From the NCBI GenBank assembly GCA_002794785.1, contig NBBA01000021.1:186001-250000 (forward strand): 64,000 nt of DNA, written 5' to 3'. A program made the position numbers and the translations under genes. Every line of letters begins with the position of its first letter. Position 1 is the stretch's first letter. The notes below the pieces were generated by a model, which saw only the letters and a list, made by a program, of their open reading frames with translations, made no database searches and was not told the origin of the DNA. This DNA comes from Coniferiporia sulphurascens. Its lineage: Eukaryota; Basidiomycota; Agaricomycetes; Hymenochaetales; Hymenochaetaceae. This document shows, piece by piece, positions 11,857 to 23,654 of this stretch.

Positions 11857-13132
11857 GGGGAGGGGAGTGACGGGTAGGTGTGACGAGGCGGGTGGCGGCA
11901 TGGCGGTGATGTGACAGTCGGTTGAAGCTAAGTAACTCTTTCCTTTTATTGCCCGTCGAGATCTCCGGCCGGCCGGCTGACGGCAGGGGAAGAGGCACCT
12001 TCCCTTTCTGTCGGCTTAGCCGGCCGGGATCTTCGTGGGTCCCGCAAGCCCGACCAAGTCGCGGCCGTCCGGGTCTCACCTCCCCCCTTTGCAATAAATA
12101 TCTCGCTGAGTTACTTTTCCTTCGCAGGTGTTCGTGACGCGGACATCTCGGCGACCGGATCTTGGACGATCGGTGTTCCTTTGGCTACGATTTCCTTTTC
12201 TTTATTCGCCCGGCGCGAGCTCACACTCTTTTTTTCCAGATCTCGTTCCAGCTGGACTGGACGCTGGAGGATCTTGGTCGTTGTTGTTGGGATGGTTTTT
12301 TTTACCGCTTGCGGTTTTTTTTCCATTGCGCCGCTCTCCCCGGGAGGTGTGGGGGGAGCGGGGGAGGGATGTCCCGTGTCACAGGCCAATCGTGCGCCTC
12401 CTTACCGGGGAGTCCTGTGCTCTTCGGCAGTAAGGCAGTGGAACGGGTGATCGAAGAGGGCACTCCGGCGCTGGCCACGCTGGTCCTGCTTCGATTTGGT
12501 CACCCTGCCCGCTGCTGAGCTGTCGGGGGTGTAGTCTCTCTGGTAGGGAGGTTCTCGAGTGGCACGGGCATCCCTCCTGCGGTTGCGCCGCAGGTAAGTT
12601 ACTCCGTCGTTAGCTTGACATGGGACAGTTACTGACTTGCCGTATACTGCTTCACATTGACAGTATCAGGGGGGAGGGGGAGAGGGGGAGATCCAGAACA
12701 TTACAAACCTTTGTACTGTAGCTAGTCCGGACAATCTAATATAAATATGCTCTTGCGAAAGCCATTAATATTGACGGAAATACACGGTCTCCGAATTCGA
12801 CCGAGCCAGCCCGCTCCCGCATCATCAGTCCTGCAGAACTTCCATAGTGAAGAGAAAAGAACTTTGTCGGCCGTATCTTGCGCTCGCTGTATGTACAGTG
12901 TGTACTGAATAACAGCACATGACCTTCCCCACACGTCCTATCCTACAAGAAAAGGCGTATACATTAGAGGGGTTCCATCGTATGTTGTACTTTGTCGACA
13001 TTCCGGCTCGAGATAGTCAGGGATTTTCTATCAAAATTGTCGGTTCTACAACATTAGTGAGTGAAAGAACGTAATGAACAATTGACAGTACAATCTTAGA
13101 GCAGTGCGATTCTATATAAAGTCTGAATAGAT
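11857..13132. other. Intergenic with low-complexity, partly coding-like stretch
   Basis: About 1.3 kb. Between 12111 and 12540 both strands stay open for 90 or more codons. The minus reading is Lys/Thr/Pro-rich (about 12111-12389), and the plus reading is Gly/Cys/Phe-rich. Runs of T and G occur at 12290-12370 and around 12670-12690. No family is recognisable; it could be decayed transposon sequence or merely biased DNA. Confidence 0.35.
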
Positions 13133-14532
13133 TCATTGAGCAGGTTGACTCAGAGAAGCGACGGTGGAGTAATGGGACGATAACGGTTGGAAGTAGCTGT
13201 GGAAATCTTGCTCAAGATTGGCAATCTCCCTCAACAAGGCCTCTGCGGCCTTTTCATCGCAGCCACGATTCAATGTTGCCTCCTTATGTTAAGGTCAGAA
13301 CCATGTTTAAATCACAGCAGAACGGGTTCAGGACTAACTGGTCTGGACTCATTTCCCAACGACGTTGCAATCGCTTTCAGCCGACCAACTACATCGGCCG
13401 GATTCAGGCTCATCACATCATCGCTTACAATGCGTTCTTTCCAAGACGAATGCCAACGCGCTTCGCATTGGGAGTGACTCCACCTTAGGCAGGCAGATGA
13501 GTGCGCGTATTCGGGCGGATTCCTGCAAAACTTCTCCCATAAGCTGGTAAGATGGTAGTATCCGTTCAATATACGCAAGCGCCGATGCGGCGCGGCACAC
13601 ATTTCAGGAGTATCCCAAAACCCAGGTCCAAAAAGCAAGGCGGAAAAGTAAGCGGCACCTGTAAGCTTGGGTACAGGTGGCTCAAGCTCGTCAGCCAGTA
13701 ATAACGCGAGCTCCGTGTACCCAGGAGACGACGTAAGGAGTTCATGAAATGAGCTGACCAGTCCATCGAGCAGTCGCTTGTGTTGGCAGAGCTGCGCCAG
13801 ACGGATGATATCTATGAGTTGTGCGCGCTCCGTCGGATTTGACTCGCGAAGCGGGAAAGGCCGCCGTGCGATACATGCCTTGAGAGTATCGCATGCCCAG
13901 GTCTCCAGTGATTTAAAAGAATACTTGACTGAGACATGGACGATATCGACGAGTTTGGGTACGTTGGACCGCGAACGATGCAAATCCTTGAGTTCGTACG
14001 GCCTATTTGTACCTATATGCCTAAGAACATAAAAAATTGACAGCTAATAGTGCTTACATGGAATACAGCGCCCATAGAAAATGGCGAAACTCCCTTGCCG
14101 TATCTCCGTGCAGAACGATGGGATTTTCGTCCGTAGTGCCTTCAGGTATTATCTGCTCGCCTTGGGGTAGTGAAAATAACGTCGAAAAAGATGAAGAATC
14201 TCGCGATAAGATCGAACGGTGTACCTAAAAAAACGGTTTCAAGTAAGATTTTCAGCATGATCGAGCCAGGTGCGCACATTGAAGAGGGTATTTTCAATGA
14301 GCACGATGCAGCTTCCGTCGGGGAAGTAGTAGTCCTCGTCGCGCACCGCATTTTCCGAGATAACGCACGTAGGGATAGTACTAGCAGCAGAGGAGTCATC
14401 ATCCTGAGCTTGCAGATTCGGAAACAGGTCGTGGTCATGCAAGTCATTAGGCCTCAAGCGCTTTCTTGGAGATTCACCGCCGAGAGGAGGTGGCGATAAG
14501 GAGCGTGTCGACGTATCGACGCTCAATGACAT
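13133..14532 (-). CDS. BTB/POZ-domain protein, paralogue 2
   Basis: Second BTB copy, same strand and same four-exon plan as the copy at 7.1-8.5 kb: exons 14532-14278, 14224-14058, 14002-13339 and 13282-13133; 1236 nt, 411 aa. The N-terminus is Ser/Pro-rich and basic (GGESPRKRLRPNDL). The BTB half includes 'DEDYYFPDGSCIVLIENT' and 'FNVHRSILSRDSSSF'. The C-terminal half carries 'GPGFWDTPEMCAAPHRRLRILNGYYHLTSLW'. It is complete: no stop, frameshift or loss compared with copy 1. It is the closest intact relative of the damaged copy at 47.2 kb, with which it shares many positions. The last intron ends at an AAG acceptor. Molecular role unknown; BTB families of this kind are expanded in mushrooms. 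Confidence 0.85.
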
Positions 14533-15186
14533 CTTGCACTAAGAATTGGACTTGAGAAGGTGAATGAAAGGCTGTGGACCGCTGGCAAGTAGCTAAGTGC
14601 AATGTAAGATGGTCCGTTTGAAGCCAGGTGTTGTTACGACACATGTTGGAGTGTTAGGCGAGCGGTTTTTAAACGTGCATGCAATTTGTCTCATTACGTC
14701 CTAGTCTTTGTCTAAAAAAATCGCGGCCGTCGTCCTCGGAAGTTTACACAAGATAGAAAAGATCCATTTTAGAAGGTCAGAAAAGGAGTAGTAGTGGTAC
14801 TGAGGAACTCGGACTCGGAGCAACTTCATCTGTACCGTGTGAAAATCCGACTGCTGACAAATTTACAAAACCCCGTTTGGAAATAGAATTCTTAACCAGC
14901 CGCTATTATGTTTCCTTTTTTTACGAGGGGCGGAGACACCAAGGGACTTCATCTCGAACTTAAGTTCAGGTTGGTATGAGTGAAGATGAATGAGGTAGAT
15001 TGCCGTGACCAGTACATGCATACATTTAAGTACATACAATACTCTTTTTATTTCAACTATCAATGAAAACTTCGCAATCTTAGAAGTCTTTAGAAGTATG
15101 CAAATCGTGATCGGATACGTTAGGTACTATTTGTCTCAGGGTTTGCTTGCTTCAAAATGTCCTCGTCCACGGAAAATGGCAATAGA
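14533..15186. other. Intergenic, no gene seen
   Basis: About 650 bp between the BTB paralogue 2 start and the end of the CBM/DM9 gene. AT-rich, with scattered poly-A/T runs. No gene supported. Confidence 0.5.
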
Positions 15187-16696
15187 TCAGACGTAAGCAA
15201 GCACTTCATATTTCTGCAAGGCAAGGGCGCAATCCAGGTCAGTGTAGTGTTTCATGAGGAGAAAGATAATGGGGAATTATGAGAGGGCACGACGAAAGGG
15301 GTGGATCCGCTCATAAGTGAAACGTACCTCAACTTCGACTTCCTTGTCGCCGACCGTTATGTGCGCACCATTGAGCTTCGGACTCGCCTTGCCGGGGAAT
15401 GTACCCTCCTCACCGCCGGAGCCGATCCCGAAGAGACCTGCGTGTGCTTTTGCATGCGCCCGCGCGATTACAAGCGGCGTTCCATCAGTCTCGCGTCCGC
15501 CCTCGACGGGACGGGCCCCAAGCGCATTGAACGAGAAATGACCTGACATTGGGATCCACCGCACGCCGCGTGAGTCCCCAACGAGCGTCTCATACTGCTT
15601 GACTTGAATCGCCTCGTTGCCGTACCCGATAGTCGCACCGGCGCCTGGTCTGCATTTTCCGGGCTCTGAAACCAGACGTTAGCTCATAACGCTATTCACA
15701 CGGGGCAAGCTGTCGTTTATAAAGAAAAGAGCTACTCACGTATACCGCCCTAAAAATGCAAAAAAAGGTTAGGCAATACCCTCATCCAAAAAGCTGGGAT
15801 TGGACTCACAGCATGAGGAGCTCTGGCAATGAACCACGGGCCGTGATGTTCGCTTCCGAGTACCATTCTCTCACGCAGGTCAGGTCTGTCCAGAAACTCG
15901 CTATAAACCCAAGTCACAGGACCACGCGGGCCCTCCTGGAGAAATTGTTCTGTGTGTTGACGTGCCGTAATTGCCCAGGTTTGCAACTCATGTGCCTGTG
16001 CATTAGCCTCCTCGCCTTGTTTTTTGTGTTTTTCATGCTCGTAGAAGCCTGTTGCGAGCAAACCAAGTCCGACAGCGAGGCCACCGCCGATCTAGCGGGG
16101 CATGATCATAATGAGTGTAGAGGGGGTTGGGAAGGAAAGAATCAGTTTTGGTTATTCGGAGATACATTTTGAAGATCGGATATCATGTGCATGTAACGCA
16201 GAACGCACCATCATTTCCTTCTTCTGTTTGTCATCGAAGTCATACCATTTCTTTTCTTCCACAGGTTTGCCTGCTTGAGGGACATTTCCTGTCGAATTAC
16301 CAGAATCTGTGGCTGCAAGCGAACGGGACGAAAGTGGGAAATCGATATCAGTAGGAAGTCTTCATGGCCTTACATACACGGCTCTAAGGCTCACCCTGAG
16401 GTGCACTCTCCCATTTCGGTGGAGGAGCCGGTTGCTGCTGTCCAGGCTGTTCATAGGAAGGTTTGTATCCACCACCATTGCCAGTATCCTCCCAAAGCGC
16501 AGGAGTTAGGGTGGGTGCCCAATCAGGCTGCGAACGGTGGCTTTGAATGTTTCTGAATGTCTTCCCTGTTGGCCGATAGTCATGGATTAGGTGAAAGTTC
16601 GGATCGATGGGCAATCGCAGGCGTACCCTCAAATACAACGACATCCCCTACGCTGTACTCAACAAAGTCGGATTGCCACTCTCCTCGGTCGGGCAT
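15187..16696 (-). CDS. CBM5/12-like, transmembrane, double DM9-repeat protein
   Basis: Seven exons on minus: 16696-16627, 16565-16395, 16312-16209, 16091-15810, 15749-15740 (10 nt), 15665-15328 and 15213-15187; 1002 nt, 333 aa. Residues about 10-55 resemble a CBM5/12 chitin-binding module: 'YSVGDVVVFEGKTFRNIQSH' then 'SQPDWAPTLTPALWED'. A Gly/Pro/Gln-rich linker and a charged patch (EEKKWYDFDDKQKKEMM) follow. Residues about 116-132 (IGGGLAVGLGLLATGFY) form one hydrophobic segment. After a Glu/Lys/His-rich stretch come two DM9 (DUF3421) repeats: 'PWFIARAPHAGGIQPGK...QYETLVGD' and 'GTPLVIARA...KYEVLAYV'. DM9 proteins bind mannose-type glycans in animals, so a glycan-binding membrane protein is likely but inferred. 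The Met chosen is the first before the CBM and gives a clean frame. Confidence 0.8.
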
Positions 16697-18750
16697 GGTA
16701 GTAGTTGTTCGTGAAGTAGCGACTGGGGTCACCTGGGGTCTGTAAGGTAAGCGGAGGTACGATGGACCTTTATACTAGTCAAGCGATGCCTGAGCCTCGT
16801 AAGATATCAGCACATCAGTACCCCATACGCATTCATACAGGCTGGTCCCGAGGCTCGTCTCCCCATCGAAACGTGCTCTAGCCTCTCCTCACGAACCATG
16901 ACGAAGTTAATCTCCCACACCGGAGGGTAGCACCGGGAACATTGCTCGTAATGCTGACGGCAACTCGTGAAATGGAAGCGATGTTCTCTTAGATTCCATT
17001 GAGTCTATGGACAAGTGAAGTGTGCGCTCGGCGAAAGCCAAGCACCTGAAAGGGGACTCGTTGATGATTGTGAGATCTCCGAGTTCAAGTTCGCCCCTGC
17101 ACGAATCACAGCTCCAACGATATAGCGATAATCTCAAACGATCGAATTCTATAATCTTAGCTCGCTAAGTCCCTCAAAGCCTCAGTGAAATGTGCACGTT
17201 GCGAAGGCAGAGGTTAGGGACCTGCCAGTGTTGGAAGTCGGAACTAAAGAAAGGAAGAGGGTCACAGTGACGGATCACTTACCTACACGTGCGTTTTGTT
17301 CGAATAAAGAAATATTTAGATCGACGGGATCGGCAAGCTTCCCGTTTGGGCGCTTGGAGGCGCAGAGTTGGAAGAGCCGCGTTGGCGCTTCAAGGGACCA
17401 CTAGTACTGGCAATATTAATCTATTGATTCGTGTGCATGGAAATAATGGCATTTAGACGCTGGAGAAAGCGCCAGTCATTCTCATGGTCGGGATAAATTA
17501 TTTCGACACTAGCGCTATCACATAATGGAGCCCAGACACTATCGACTGAGGTCTCCTCAGGCTCATTCAGGGGTAAGGACTCCGAGTCGCCGTTTCTTTA
17601 GTATCGTGGAATATTTGGTTGTCAGAAGATTCAGTGAATTAGCTGTTACTTCGGACACTCAACAGAGCAATTTGAAGGGTTACCCAGACAGCATCATCAT
17701 CATTGCCCGACGAAGGACTCGGCGATGGAAGCTTGGGAAACGAACCATAAGGCTCTTCTTCCTTGCTAAACTATCATGGTTAAAACTGTACACAACCACC
17801 CCATACGTCATAATAAAGAACATCGCTCCATATGAGGAACGAAATCATTAATACGTCTCTTATAGAGAGGGTATTTGAAGTCCTACTTCCTTCACATGCA
17901 GCTTGAGGCTCGGAAGCAACCTGAGCGTCATCCCCACTGCTATTTCGTAGTATTTCACTGGAAACCCCTTCTGTCTCAGGCTTATTTCGTGCCTGAACGC
18001 ATAGACTCACCCGTTTTAATTTAAATGTGATGGTTTGATAGTAGGCCCAAGTTGCACAAATTTAGGTTGACTTCACCTTGGGACCCGGTGCAATAAATAT
18101 CTATGGTCGTAAGAAGATGTTTTGAAGTTCCGGGTCAGAGCATCGCCAGGACTCCACGCCTCGATGCCAGAAGCGCGTTCATTGATTACGATAACCCACT
18201 AACCACCAATGAATCTCGCATTAATGTAGTACATGTAGATCATATGAATAAATTATGCGCATTGTCGAAAGACTACTACCGTAGATGGGGGGAATAGGTA
18301 GCAAGCTTATGGCGTCCGATGCTGGACCCGGTCCACCTGTTCTTTGCTCAGACAATTCACGCACGCCTAGGTCCATCTTCCGATTTTGGAGGAACGTAAC
18401 AGTTCTTCCACGCTTATCCCGTATTATCATGATACAACGTCATTCTTCACCCCCACTCATCTCCAATGATACTAATTTAATTTCCGTCCATTATATGTAC
18501 ATCTTTCCGAGAGACAGACTAATGCAAGCTTTAACATGAGGGTTCTATACGACAAATGCGACTAGCTACAACAAGTACACGAGGGAAAAAAGAGATGTGC
18601 GAGAGTAATTAGCTTTGCTAACGTAGATGTGCAGCGCATGCGTAAAGAGAAGAGCTGGAGGAGAAAGCGAAACAATGAATGCATTAAGAAATGAGAAGAG
18701 AGGATGCTGCGGGGAGTGAGGAGCGAAAGCGAAAATAAATTATCATTAGC
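16697..18750. other. Intergenic, no gene seen
   Basis: About 2 kb between the CBM/DM9 gene start and the RING gene stop. I scanned both strands for splice-linked coding blocks and found none. The sequence is mixed-composition DNA with no obvious repeat. Confidence 0.5.
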
Positions 18751-21700
18751 TCATTGATCGACGGCCTCGGACGCGCGCACACCCTCGTTCCACTTATCCC
18801 GGTCAATGTGCCCGACTTCGCGACACACAGGGCACGAAACTTCGACGTCCCCAAGCTCACTGTTTGCACGACCGCCCCAGCCTGCAACACGGCCTGCATC
18901 AACAAGACATGCTGGGTGTAGGCGGTGCACGCACACAGCACCGGAATCGTCGTGGCCGTGGCCATCGCGGCTGATGGAAATCGTCTTGAGCACATCCGCT
19001 AGGTGCACCGGCTCGGGCTCTTCGTCCGTCGGTCCGAGACCGCAGCTCACATCGTCACACCGCAGACCCGCCTCCCGTTCGCGCTTCTCCACACGTTGAC
19101 GAAGTGTGAGACCCGGCGGCGAAGGGAGAGTCCATTGTTTGGGCTCGCGCGGCTGCGGACGCGCGCGTTCGTGTGTTGCGCCGTCTGCTGCACCTGCCGG
19201 GAAAAAGATGGGGCTGGAAAACATCTCAAAGAAGCCTGTCATCCCGCCGGGGCGCTGTCCTCCGCCTTGAGCACCATTCTGGGTGCCATCAGCAGGAGCA
19301 GCAGCACCATTATTAGCGTCCGCGGCAGGTTGTCCTTGGTCAGCCTGAGCAGCGGTCTGAGTCTGTGGGGCAGGCCCACGGGGTTCGCGTGGAACTGGAG
19401 TTGGCCCGAGGAAGAAATCGAGGTTCAGCGAGATCGTCTGTCCTGGGTTCTGTGCATCAAACATGCCATGCTCGAAACCGAAGTGAACTTGGGGACGACC
19501 CTGCTGCCTGTTGCTTTCGGGCTGTGGTTGTTGCTGAGATCTGGAGTGTGCTTGCGCTCCGGCAGGTTGTCTCTGAGTCTCGTCCGACGCAGAGGTGTGG
19601 TTTTCAGGAGTAGGCTGTGCATGGACTGAGGCTGTCTGGGACTCGGGTTGTGGTGCTGCTGTGCCCACAGGTGACATAGGGTTAGTCGCGAATGTAGCTG
19701 CCGCCGACCGAGCCCTCGGTCTCGGCACACCTTGCCCGGTGTGCGGGTGAGGATGCATACGCAGCGGTCTGTGCGTCAGGTTTTCGGGGTCAATGTTAAA
19801 ACGGCACACAGGGCATGTCGTCTGGCCCGGACGTGCGAACCACGGGAGCAAACACGACGAATGGAACACATGCGCGCACGGCAGCGCGACGATCTTCGGC
19901 AACGGCAGTTGTGAGTTTTTCTCCTTTTCGCCTTCCTTGGTATCAGCCGGGGGAGAAATATTAGTACTAGGAACAGAGGGAGGCGTCAAGTCAGGAAGCG
20001 GCATTTCGGCTGGATCGTCCGCTTCTAAAAGGACGAACATCAATGATCGACTAAAGAGACGCGCAAGAAGGTAAATACCTTGTGCTGCGCGCGCAGAAGG
20101 GACGGTTCCAGTAACCGAGGCACCAGACTCGGGGACTTCCGCACGCGTGCCCTGCTCATCCTGAGCAACACCCCCGTCTCGAGCTTGAGACTCGGGCTGG
20201 AGCTGGAAGCCACCTCCTTCCGCACTCAGCAAGCTGTCCCAGCAGACTGCGCATTGCACCTCGTCGCTGTCCGCACCTGTTGAGTCTCCGTGCAGTCCCG
20301 GAGTTCCACCCACATTCCCCATACGCTTGATGAGACCCTCCGAAACGGCATCGAGACCAGCTACAAGGCGCCGAGCACGTTCCGGATCCTCGCGTTGTGC
20401 CCTTCCCGAGAGAGATGCAAGGCCACCTGCACCAAAGAGCATGCGGAAGATGTCCATAAAATTAACTGTTCCTTCCCTGTCTGTACCAGCCCCAGTGTTG
20501 GCGTCGTTGCGAGCACCCTCTTGACCCTGCCCATCTTGGGCTTGCGGTGGAACTTGAAGGAAGTCAGCAAAGCCTCCTTGCATGCCGCCATTCATTGGGA
20601 AGGCATCACCGACGCCCTCAACGACTTGGATATGAATGTCACCCCAAGGGAAAGTTTGTCTGAAGCCCTGCCTGGGCGCCTGTCCAGCTCTAGTTCCGTT
20701 ACCGGAAGTGGGATTCGTGCTTGCACCCGCATCAGCATTCACATCACCGTCAGTGTCACCACCAGTCGCTTGACCTTGAGGTGTTGGAGGTAAAGGTCCT
20801 TGGGCCACGTTCGCAGTCGTGTTGACATTCGCCTGAGGCTGCTGAGGCTGTGGTGGCTGACCTTGCGGTGGTTGAACTCCGAACATGGAGGTGAACATCT
20901 GCCGTAGTGCCGTGTTTGCGTCGAAGAACGGTGCTCCCTGGCCTCCCCCAGGTCCAGCTGCGCCAAATAGAGGGTTGAAATTAATAAATCTAGCACGCTG
21001 CGGGGGCGGTCCATTTCGGGGAAGCGGTCGAATAGGACGGTCGTGGTGAACATTAGCAGGTGCAGAGGCGCCACTTGGCGTTCCGGTACGGGTTGGAGTC
21101 GGAATTGGAGTGCCGTTCGTGGTTGAGCCCGGGGTAGCGTTCGCCGACGTCGATGTCGTGGGGCCAGGTGCGTCTTCATCATCATCATCGACGCGAGTAC
21201 GGCGGCTGCCCGTCCGTACCGTATCATTATCGGCGCGGGAAGGCGTCGGAGCACGTTCTGAGGCCGGTCTCGTACCACGTATATCGGCCTCTGTGGTCGG
21301 GCGACGACGAGGGCGTCTCAAATGCTCCAGAGTAGGCCCGTCGAAAAAGTTCTGCAAGCTCTCAGCCTCAAGTTCATGATCCACAAACATCAGGTCGATA
21401 TATTCGTCATCAGATGCACCAGACTCGGGATCAGAGGCCTCTTGTAAGCCGGGCATGTCGTCGCGGTCACTATCAACGTCGGCGAGAGGTGGCATACTGA
21501 CATCATCGCCGTTCTCCTGTTCATTCTCGGAGGTCGTATTCAACTGCGGGGAGGTGGAATGCTGGTGTGTAGTGTGTATGCGTTCGGGCGCCTCCATAGA
21601 GCTGGAGTCAATATCCATACGTCCGGGGGGCGGCGAAACCGGGGCAACAGATTGTTGTGTCGTCTGCGTTGAGAGACTGGATGCCGATGGAAAGGAGGAA

Positions 21701-21912
21701 GATGGTGAGGTTTCAAAGGATGGCAAATTAGAGGTGCTGGCGCCTCCAACTTCAGCGCGAAACTCCTCGTCGACACGAGAGTCGAAGATGGTGCCAATGA
21801 TGTAGTCTAGAGCTCGCTCGACGGCGGGGTCTGCAGCACCTTCTGCCCGTGGACGCTGTCTGGGCGGGCTACGGCTGGGACGATCGTTACTTGCATCGTT
21901 GCTGTTATTCAT
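18751..21912 (-). CDS. Large protein with two RING-H2 fingers (probable E3 ubiquitin ligase)
   Basis: The frame is open for 1053 codons, but 20025-20078 is a 54-nt intron in the same frame (GTATTT...TTTTAG). Spliced exons 21912-20079 and 20024-18751 give 1035 aa. The N-terminal half is low-complexity (Ser/Pro/Thr/Gly/Asp-rich). The first finger starts with C-A-V-C and ends in 'LPCAHVFHSSCLLPWFAR' and 'TTCPVCRFNIDPENL', with a loop of about 100 residues between the first and second zinc ligands. The second, near the C-terminus, has 'CVHRLHPACL' and 'VSCPVCREVGHID'. Cys3-His2-Cys3 ligand order fits RING-H2. Such proteins transfer ubiquitin from an E2 to a substrate, but the substrate is unknown. 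No membrane segment is seen. The long first loop and second finger are unusual. Confidence 0.85.
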   Translation of the reverse strand: MNNSNDASNDRPSRSPPRQRPRAEGAADPAVERALDYIIGTIFDSRVDEEFRAEVGGASTSNLPSFETSPSSSFPSASSLSTQTTQQSVAPVSPPPGRMDIDSSSMEAPERIHTTHQHSTSPQLNTTSENEQENGDDVSMPPLADVDSDRDDMPGLQEASDPESGASDDEYIDLMFVDHELEAESLQNFFDGPTLEHLRRPRRRPTTEADIRGTRPASERAPTPSRADNDTVRTGSRRTRVDDDDEDAPGPTTSTSANATPGSTTNGTPIPTPTRTGTPSGASAPANVHHDRPIRPLPRNGPPPQRARFINFNPLFGAAGPGGGQGAPFFDANTALRQMFTSMFGVQPPQGQPPQPQQPQANVNTTANVAQGPLPPTPQGQATGGDTDGDVNADAGASTNPTSGNGTRAGQAPRQGFRQTFPWGDIHIQVVEGVGDAFPMNGGMQGGFADFLQVPPQAQDGQGQEGARNDANTGAGTDREGTVNFMDIFRMLFGAGGLASLSGRAQREDPERARRLVAGLDAVSEGLIKRMGNVGGTPGLHGDSTGADSDEVQCAVCWDSLLSAEGGGFQLQPESQARDGGVAQDEQGTRAEVPESGASVTGTVPSARAAQGIYLLARLFSRSLMFVLLEADDPAEMPLPDLTPPSVPSTNISPPADTKEGEKEKNSQLPLPKIVALPCAHVFHSSCLLPWFARPGQTTCPVCRFNIDPENLTHRPLRMHPHPHTGQGVPRPRARSAAATFATNPMSPVGTAAPQPESQTASVHAQPTPENHTSASDETQRQPAGAQAHSRSQQQPQPESNRQQGRPQVHFGFEHGMFDAQNPGQTISLNLDFFLGPTPVPREPRGPAPQTQTAAQADQGQPAADANNGAAAPADGTQNGAQGGGQRPGGMTGFFEMFSSPIFFPAGAADGATHERARPQPREPKQWTLPSPPGLTLRQRVEKREREAGLRCDDVSCGLGPTDEEPEPVHLADVLKTISISRDGHGHDDSGAVCVHRLHPACLVDAGRVAGWGGRANSELGDVEVSCPVCREVGHIDRDKWNEGVRASEAVDQ

Positions 21913-23654
21913 GAGGTGGTGGTGGTAGATAATGAGAGCTCGATACTCAATGAAGTCCAGTGGCCGTATGATTAATACTACTTTACCACGCTCGCCCGAC
22001 CCCTGGGGACAAGTGCCAGAACGTTCTGGGTGGACCTAGGACAGTAGAATAAGCGGAAATCAAGGCTGAGCTCAGCGCTGGCGATGGCGATGGCGTATCA
22101 ACAAGTATGACAAAGGCGAGCGGAATGGACGACGACTGTCCTTGTCGCCGACAAGAGTATGAGTGCACTGGCACAGCTTGGAACAGCACGGACGTGACAC
22201 AACTGACTAAGACTATGGTTTGATGTCACGCCCCTTCATTGCTTGTTCTCGAATTCGACTGGAAAGGCTGCTGCTATGTATGCTTTACTTGCATCAAACA
22301 AGCTCTTGTTTGCTCTTGTCCGCTCGATGCTGTTACTTGGTGATCCCAGGGCCAAAGTTCTCAGCGGATTTAGTATTCCCTGTCTCTCGTAGCGATGTCT
22401 TTTGGCTTCATCCTTGTTGTTTTATCCGTAACACCAGCATCGCATTTATTGTTTTCACGATGACCATGCTACTGCACCGCTGGACACAGGAGGGTACGGA
22501 GCTTCTTCACATCACGATTCCGTTTATTACTACTTCACTAAAGTCACTGCTCCAGGCGAGAAGAAGCACCTGCGAGATAGACTCGGATACCTAAAGCAAA
22601 ATGGAGCACTAGAGGAAACGCGACCGACAAAGACTGTGATTCGTACAGTCAACTGGGTTCTATGTACGCCGCTACTGTAAGCTGGCCTCCGGGGACCGCC
22701 TTGCCGCGAATAGTCAAGCATGTGCTGCTTTAGGCTGCCTTCATTGCCTCTGTCGGTGGTTCATCATTGCGCTCGCGCAAGATGCCTTCTCCGGCGTTCC
22801 GCGAAGCGCAGCGACCAGGTTGTCATTGTCGTGTCCTTCATAGTTTCTGCGACGAGCCTCGGCTTCGCTGCGTCCTCCACTTTCATCACGAAACTCGCCA
22901 GCATCATCGATATTGAGAGGTATTACGAGCTGTACAAGCCGGTCGGGCACCCCGGCGCAAGTCACTCGCTATTCCAATCAGGCGTGAGAGGGCGGCACTG
23001 GTATTTAAGATGGCGGTGCTCAGGATCCTTGGAATGAAAATAAACACGGAGGCTGTGGAAAGTACGTAAATCGCATGGAGTGGCACTGAGAACAGCGCGG
23101 TACCAGTGATGTGAATTAACCTTTGAGCTCAGCAAAATAATTGGGATGAGAATGAGCCTCATTGACCAGGGGACCCCCTCTGCAATAGGGAAGCAAGAAT
23201 GTATGGGGCAGCGGTAGGAGGAAGATATGAATCCGACCATCTAATTACTGAGTTGGAGACGGCTAAGTCCACTCGGAGCAGTGCACACGTTCCCCTCCCC
23301 CGTATCAACCCAAATCGTTCTTCACACAGCCGACGCTAGCCAACACACGGGGACAGCTTATAGTGTTCGTTTGGGCGGAACGGCCACACGGCATATCCAC
23401 TACTCATACCAGCGCATTCCTCTGCGCACACGTGTTCCTTGCGTTCACGCAGAAGATATCCATGGGTACATCACTCGCTAGTGTGCAAAACAAGAAAATC
23501 CCTCGCGCTAAAAGCATGGTCAATGATATCAACGAAGATGGAAATGAAGGAGGAGTAGACCGCTACACCACAATTATTTGATATGTATCAATCACTCTTG
23601 TACTCTTATCCGTCTAACACTGCAGTTGCGCCAATAAACTTCTAAAAAACACCA
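21913..23654. other. Intergenic; possible decayed membrane-protein fragment at 22.7-22.95 kb
   Basis: About 1.7 kb. Around 22740-22960 the plus strand reads a hydrophobic stretch followed by 'SLGFAASSTFITKL', which recalls one helix pair of basidiomycete DUF6534-type membrane proteins. No start, stop or flanking helices are found, so at most it is a relic. The rest shows nothing. Confidence 0.3.

Noticed and set aside
22720..23037. Hydrophobic plus-strand frame resembling a DUF6534-type helix pair
   Set aside because: Only one helix-like stretch, no start, stop or neighbouring helices in any frame; recorded only as a possible relic.
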